Below the pieces are notes generated by a model that was not told where the DNA came from, ran no database searches, and saw only the letters and a list, made by a program, of their open reading frames with translations. A program made the translations under genes and the position numbers. From the NCBI RefSeq assembly GCF_023073355.1, contig NZ_JADPJI010000008.1, positions 248,001-312,000 of the forward strand: a stretch of 64,000 nucleotides of DNA. Reading direction: 5' to 3'. Of the stretch, positions 59,781 through 64,000 are shown piece after piece (position 1 is the first letter of the stretch; every line of letters starts with the position of its first letter). The stretch is from Bradyrhizobium sp. 199 (GTDB taxonomy: Bacteria > Pseudomonadota > Alphaproteobacteria > Rhizobiales > Xanthobacteraceae).

Positions 59781-60698
59781 TCACGCCGGCTCTTCCGCCT
59801 TCACACCCAGCGGTTTCGGCGCGATGCCGCCGCCGGGCTTGAGGTGGAATTCGTAAGTCATCAGGTGCCACCGCCCGTTCGCCTTGGTGCCGTCGGGCAT
59901 CTCATGGTCGGTGCGCGGCTCGACCTTGGCGATGAGATCGTCCTTGACCCCGAACACCACGTCGGAATCCAGGTATTTGTCACCGTCCATGAAGACGTGG
60001 GTGATCAGCGGCTCATAGCCCTTTGCGTTGACCAGGAAATGCACATGCGCCGGGCGCATCGGGTGACGCTTGGTCTGCATGATCATCTCTCCGACGGGGC
60101 CGTCGGTCGGGATCGGATAGCTGCATGGCAAAATGGTACGGAAGAAGAAGCGGCCATCGCTGTCGGTGACGAAGCGCGCCCGCGCCGAGGCGCCGACCTC
60201 GTCGTAGTTCGGCTTCTGGGAATCGTAGAAGCCGTCGTCATCGGCATGCCAGACGTCGACGGGGACATTGGCGAGCGGCTTGCCCTTGAGGTCGGTCACG
60301 CGGCTCTGCACGAACATCCGCTCGCCGGCTTGATTGTTCGGCGAGATATCGGTGCCATGCGCTGTCACCTTGTGCTCGCCGACATAAAATGGGCCGAGCA
60401 CGGTGGTCTGGGTAGCGCCGTCGCGGTCGCGATGATTGACGGCGTCGACCAGCATGGAGACGCCGAGCACGTCGGACAAGAGGATGAATTCCTGGCGGGT
60501 ATCGGTGCATTTCTGCCCGGTGCGGGTCAGAAAATCGATGGCGTATTCCCATTCTTCGAAGGTGAGACCGGTCTTGCTCACGTAATCGTGCAGCGACTTC
60601 ACCAATTCCTGGAGCAGGAATTTCGCGCGCGTGTCGGGCGTCTGGTCAAAGCTCCGGACGACGGCGTCGGTGAGTTCGGTCTCGTTGAACTGGGTCAT
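59781..60698 (-). CDS. Intradiol ring-cleavage dioxygenase (hydroxyquinol/catechol 1,2-dioxygenase type)
   Basis: This 305-aa non-heme iron enzyme has the iron ligands Y in DGFYDSQ, Y in CSYPIPTDGPVG and two histidines in RPAHVHF, and the N-terminal dimerisation helices typical of catechol and hydroxyquinol 1,2-dioxygenases. It opens an aromatic diol or triol to a muconate or maleylacetate. The usual partner genes (maleylacetate reductase, muconate cycloisomerase) are absent, so it may act alone on a pool fed elsewhere. Hydroxyquinol is my favoured substrate. Confidence 0.85.
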   Translation of the reverse strand: MTQFNETELTDAVVRSFDQTPDTRAKFLLQELVKSLHDYVSKTGLTFEEWEYAIDFLTRTGQKCTDTRQEFILLSDVLGVSMLVDAVNHRDRDGATQTTVLGPFYVGEHKVTAHGTDISPNNQAGERMFVQSRVTDLKGKPLANVPVDVWHADDDGFYDSQKPNYDEVGASARARFVTDSDGRFFFRTILPCSYPIPTDGPVGEMIMQTKRHPMRPAHVHFLVNAKGYEPLITHVFMDGDKYLDSDVVFGVKDDLIAKVEPRTDHEMPDGTKANGRWHLMTYEFHLKPGGGIAPKPLGVKAEEPA

Positions 60699-60874
60699 GG
60701 TGCGTTTGCCTGCGTTTTCTCATTGGCCCCAAGGGGCTCCTTTCAGGGGCTCCTTGGAGGTCTTCCAAGGCGGAGTCTACACCAGTCGGCCCGCCGACGT
60801 TAAGCGCGACGCCCTTGGAATGGGGCCGCCACTTCGGCTATCAACCTTCCAAGAAAAGCTGTCCGGAGGAACTG

Positions 60875-62149
60875 ATGCTCGCCCCCACCCCCGCCTCGCC
60901 CGAATCCGTCGGCATGTCCAAGGCCGCGCTCGACCGCGTCGATGCGCATCTGAAGAGCCGGTACATCGATGCCGGCCGCTTCCCGGGCACGCATCTCCTG
61001 GTCTATCGCCGAGGCAAGATCGCCCACAGCTCGGTCCAGGGTTTTGCCGACGTCGAGCGCAAGCTGCCGGTCAAGGACGACACCATCTACCGCATCTATT
61101 CCATGACCAAGCCGCTCACCAGCGTCGCCTTCATGATGCTGGTGGAGCAAGGCCTCGTCGCCATCGACGAGCCCGTCGCCAAATACATTCCAGAATGGAA
61201 GGACCTCGGCATATTCGTCGCGGGCACCGCGCCTTCCTTCCTGACCCGGCCGCCGTCGCGGCCGATGCTGATCGTCGACCTCCTGCGCCACACCTCCGGC
61301 CTCACCTACGGCTTCCAGCAACGCTCCAATGTCGACGCCGCCTATCGCGCCGAGAAGATCGGCGAGGTGGAGAAGTCGGGCACGCTCCAGACCATGATCG
61401 AGGCGCTGGCAAAAATCCCGCTGGAATTCTCGCCGGGCGAGGCCTGGAACTACTCCGTCTCGACCGACGTCCTCGGTTATCTCGTCGGCAAGATCTCCGG
61501 CATGCCGTTCGAGCAGTTCCTCAAGACACGCATCCTCGATCCACTCGGCATGACCGACACCGACTTCCACGTGCCGGCTTCCAAGGCCCATCGGTTCGCG
61601 GCCTGCTACTCGGCCGATCCGGGCGGTGGCATGACCTTCCATGCCGGCCAGCGCCGCGAGGGCCTGACGCTCCAGGACGATCCAAGCAAGAGCTCGTTCC
61701 TGTCACCGCCCTCCTTCATCTCGGGCGGCGGCGGGCTGTGCTCGACGACGGCCGACTATCTCACCTTCTGCCGTGCGCTGCTCAACGGCGGCGAGCTCGG
61801 CGGCATCAGGCTGATCGGACCGAAGACGCTGGCGCTGATGACGGCCAACCACATTCCGGGTGGACGCACGCTGCCGGAGGTTTCGCGCTCGCTATTTGCG
61901 GAGGCCGCCTATAACGGCATCGGCTTCGGCCTCGGCTTCGCCGTGACCATGCGCCCGGCGGAGACGCTGATCGCCGGCAGCCCCGGCGAATATGCTTGGG
62001 GCGGCGCGGCCACGACGTCGTTCTGGATCGATCCGGCCGAAGAGCTGATCACCATCTTCATGACGCAGGTGCTGCCGTCGAGCGCCTACCCGCTCCGTCG
62101 CGAGCTGCGCAGCATGGTCTACGCTGCGATCACCGAGAGCAATCTCTGA
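60875..62149 (+). CDS. Beta-lactamase-fold serine hydrolase (class C-like / esterase)
   Basis: This 424-aa protein has the catalytic SMTK tetrad (S of Ser-x-x-Lys), the tyrosine motif YSVS in WNYSVSTDVLG, and WGGAA in place of KTG, as in EstB-type esterases and D-aminopeptidases rather than true beta-lactamases. No signal peptide is visible, so it is cytoplasmic and unlikely to give antibiotic resistance. The ATG at 60875 follows GGAGGA. It diverges from the ring-cleavage dioxygenase gene. Confidence 0.87.
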   Translation: MLAPTPASPESVGMSKAALDRVDAHLKSRYIDAGRFPGTHLLVYRRGKIAHSSVQGFADVERKLPVKDDTIYRIYSMTKPLTSVAFMMLVEQGLVAIDEPVAKYIPEWKDLGIFVAGTAPSFLTRPPSRPMLIVDLLRHTSGLTYGFQQRSNVDAAYRAEKIGEVEKSGTLQTMIEALAKIPLEFSPGEAWNYSVSTDVLGYLVGKISGMPFEQFLKTRILDPLGMTDTDFHVPASKAHRFAACYSADPGGGMTFHAGQRREGLTLQDDPSKSSFLSPPSFISGGGGLCSTTADYLTFCRALLNGGELGGIRLIGPKTLALMTANHIPGGRTLPEVSRSLFAEAAYNGIGFGLGFAVTMRPAETLIAGSPGEYAWGGAATTSFWIDPAEELITIFMTQVLPSSAYPLRRELRSMVYAAITESNL

Positions 62150-62161
62150 GAAAAATGCACC

Positions 62162-62189
62162 GATCCCGCGGCATCAGAGCCGCGGGATC
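62162..62189. terminator. Bidirectional terminator between convergent genes
   Basis: GATCCCGCGGC-ATCAGA-GCCGCGGGATC is a perfect 11-bp stem with a 6-base loop between the hydrolase and dctM stops. On the minus strand it is followed by GGTGCATTTTTC, a good T-run; on the plus strand by AAGCTTTG. It most clearly terminates the minus-strand TRAP operon. Confidence 0.8.
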
Positions 62190-62198
62190 AAGCTTTGC

Positions 62199-63518
62199 TC
62201 ATTTCAGCATCTCCGGCACGATCAGGCGCGGCAGGAACAGGGAAACGCTGGGCCAAATGATGAGCGCCGCCAGCACGAGCAGCATGGGGATCAGCATGAT
62301 CACCGTGTCCTTCAGCGCATAGCGCAGCCGCACCCCTGCGATCGAACAGGCGATCATCAAGCACAAGCCATAAGGCGGCGTCACCAATCCGAAGGCGAGC
62401 GAGACGATCGAGATGATCGCAAACTGCACCGGATGAAGGTCCACCGATTTCGCCAGCGGTTCGAGAACGGTGCCGACGATGATGATCGCCGGAATGGCGT
62501 CGAGGAAGCAGCCCACCACCAGAAAGCAGAACGCGATGAAGAAGCCGGCCCCGATCGCGCCCATGCCCCAGGTCGAGACGTTGGCCAGCAGCTCCTGCGG
62601 GATCCTGTAGTAAGCCAGCAGCCAGCCGAACGCGCTGGCGGTGCCCACGCAGAACAGCGCGACGCCCGCGAGACGGCCGGTGTCGAGCAAGGCCTTGTAG
62701 AGTTCGCGCGCGCCGGTTTCACGGTAAAAGAATGTCGATAGCGCCACGGAATAAAGCACCGCGACGCAGGCGGATTCGGTTGCGGTGAACCACCCCAGCA
62801 GGATGCCGCCGACGATGATGAACGGCGTCAGCAGCGCCGGTATCGAGCGCCAGATGGCGCAGCACATCTCCCTCCAGGTGTCCTTCGGATAGGTCGGGTA
62901 ACCTCGTCGCACGGCATAGATATGCACTGTCGCCATCTGCGCTCCGGCGATCAGCAATCCCGGCACGATGCCCGCGAGATACATCGCGGCGATCGAGGTC
63001 GAGATCAGTCCACCCCACACGATCATCAGGATCGAGGGCGGGATGATGACCGCGAGCACGGCCGAGACCGCGGTGATCGCGATGGAGAACGAGAGATCGT
63101 AGCCCTCCTTGGTCTGGGCATCGATGAAGATCTTGGACTGGCTCGCCGCGTCCGCGGTGGAGGAGCCGGAGATGCCGGCAAAGAACACCGACAGCACGAC
63201 GTTGATCTGCGCCAACGACCCCGGCCAGTGCCCGACCATCGAGCGGGACAGCGCCACCAGCCGGTCGGTGATGCCGCCGATGCTCATCAAATTGGCGGTG
63301 AGCAGGAAGAACGGCACCGCCAGCAGGATGAACGAATTGTAGGCATTGAATGTTTCCTGCGCGAGCGTCATCAGCGACAAATGCGGCTCGATCAGCAGGA
63401 TCGGCACGCAGGCAAGGCCAAGCGCGAAGGCGACCGGCACGCGTATGATGAGCAGGCCAACGAAAGTACCGAACAGGACCATGGCGGCCTGTCCGGCAGA
63501 AAGAACATTGCCGCTCAT
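62199..63518 (-). CDS. dctM: TRAP transporter large permease subunit (DctM), second system
   Basis: This 439-aa inner-membrane protein has the TRAP large-subunit signatures (IIPPSILMIVWGGLISTSIAA and FGLVTPPYGLCL) and about twelve helices. It is distinct from the DctM at 27.6 kb, so the window holds two TRAP importers for different substrates. Its ATG at 63518 overlaps the dctQ stop by four bases. The binding-protein gene must lie beyond the window edge. Confidence 0.92.
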   Translation of the reverse strand: MSGNVLSAGQAAMVLFGTFVGLLIIRVPVAFALGLACVPILLIEPHLSLMTLAQETFNAYNSFILLAVPFFLLTANLMSIGGITDRLVALSRSMVGHWPGSLAQINVVLSVFFAGISGSSTADAASQSKIFIDAQTKEGYDLSFSIAITAVSAVLAVIIPPSILMIVWGGLISTSIAAMYLAGIVPGLLIAGAQMATVHIYAVRRGYPTYPKDTWREMCCAIWRSIPALLTPFIIVGGILLGWFTATESACVAVLYSVALSTFFYRETGARELYKALLDTGRLAGVALFCVGTASAFGWLLAYYRIPQELLANVSTWGMGAIGAGFFIAFCFLVVGCFLDAIPAIIIVGTVLEPLAKSVDLHPVQFAIISIVSLAFGLVTPPYGLCLMIACSIAGVRLRYALKDTVIMLIPMLLVLAALIIWPSVSLFLPRLIVPEMLK

Positions 63519-64000
63519 CGATTTGCCCCAACCAGAATTCGCATCTCGTCGACAATCTGTTCACCGGCGAACACGATCCACGTCAAGCCGGCAACCGGCC
63601 AGGCAACATGGATGAGCCAAAGCGGCAGATCGGCCAGCTCCGAAGTTCTATTCCAGGCGAAGCGGGTGAACTCCAGGCCGGCGGATACGAACACCAGCGC
63701 CAGCGCCAGCACGCCGAGCCGCGCGAGGATCCGCACCATGGCTTCGCTTCCGGGTGACAGCTCAGGCCAGACGTCGACTTCAAAATGCTGCGACTCTCTG
63801 ATGCCGACCATGGCGCCGATCATGATCGTCCAGATGAACATGAATCGCGCCATCTCCTCGGTCCAGATGTAGGACGGAATCAAAGGCGTGTAGCGCGAGA
63901 TGATCTGCAACGTGACCGGAATGACCAGAAGGCCGACAGAGGCGGCGAGCAGGATTTCCAGCAGTTTTGCATAGGCCGCCGTTGCTCGGCGCCATAGCGA
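63515..64000 (-). CDS. dctQ: TRAP transporter small permease subunit (DctQ), cut by window edge
   Basis: The frame is open from the stop at 63515 to the end of the window without a stop, so the gene is truncated at its 5' end. Visible are the helix LLEILLAASVGLLVIPVTLQ, the DctQ motif SYIWTEEMARFMFIWTIMIGAM, and two further helices. The TTG at 63910 lies in the middle of the first helix and is not the start. Confidence 0.88.
   Translation of the reverse strand, partial: SLWRRATAAYAKLLEILLAASVGLLVIPVTLQIISRYTPLIPSYIWTEEMARFMFIWTIMIGAMVGIRESQHFEVDVWPELSPGSEAMVRILARLGVLALALVFVSAGLEFTRFAWNRTSELADLPLWLIHVAWPVAGLTWIVFAGEQIVDEMRILVGANR

Noticed and set aside
60875..62149. An antibiotic-resistance beta-lactamase
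   Set aside because: There is no signal peptide and the KTG motif is replaced by WGG, which fits esterase-like members.
1..64000. CRISPR arrays, tRNA or rRNA genes, insertion sequences, prophage or plasmid origin
   Set aside because: I looked for direct repeats with spacers, tRNA-like arms, transposase or integrase motifs and iterons and saw none. The repeats found are isolated palindromes.

Overview
The window reads as chromosome from an alphaproteobacterium of the Bradyrhizobium group. Grounds: uniformly high G+C coding sequence; the gene order nrtA-nrtB-nrtC then narK-bjgb-flp-nasC, which I know from Bradyrhizobium diazoefficiens nitrate assimilation; several families of short palindromic intergenic repeats typical of these genomes; and a heavy load of TRAP and ABC uptake systems beside small-molecule catabolic genes. 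I see no rRNA, tRNA, CRISPR array, insertion sequence, phage gene or origin.

Layout. (1) 1-5 kb: minus-strand operon for a Cache/HAMP/GAF histidine kinase, a receiver-only regulator, a receiver-adenylate cyclase and an unknown protein. (2) 5.1-10.2 kb: TetR-controlled RND efflux operon. (3) 10.3-12.7 kb: two-subunit ThDP decarboxylase divergent from a cytochrome P450. (4) 12.9-20.7 kb: seven-gene minus-strand cluster with an ABC importer, an enolase-superfamily enzyme, a Gfo/Idh/MocA oxidoreductase, a DUF993 aldolase-like protein and a TIM-barrel isomerase, substrate unknown. (5) 21-27.6 kb: TetR regulator, double-VOC protein, two tandem PfkB kinases, ferredoxin reductase, enoyl-CoA hydratase and a histidine phosphatase. 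(6) 27.6-37.1 kb: sugar-acid region with a TRAP importer, IlvD/Edd dehydratase, GntR regulator, uronate-dehydrogenase-like protein, SMP-30 lactonase and aldehyde dehydrogenase. (7) 37.4-44.5 kb: homodimeric E1-type 2-oxoacid dehydrogenase divergent from an Lrp regulator, then ADH, EamA exporter, aldo/keto reductase and a second SMP-30 protein. (8) 44.8-57.4 kb: nitrate assimilation, with nasC, flp, bjgb, narK and nrtABC on the minus strand, and divergently a formate/nitrite-family channel and a PP2C-kinase fusion. (9) 57.4-64 kb: SRPBCC protein, NmrA reductase and LysR pair, intradiol dioxygenase, beta-lactamase-like hydrolase and a second TRAP importer cut by the window end.

The strongest non-coding signal is in region 8. 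The palindrome TTGTGCGGCGCACAA lies 112.5 bp from the -24 GG of three sigma-54-like promoters (narK, nrtA and the channel gene). The nrtA and channel promoters share one palindrome placed exactly midway between them. Each predicted transcript then begins with a small hairpin whose hexanucleotide loop has A at position 1 and G at position 4, the signature of RNA bound by ANTAR proteins such as NasT. This suggests one nitrogen-controlled, NasT-type antitermination regulon that includes the channel and the adjacent kinase/phosphatase.
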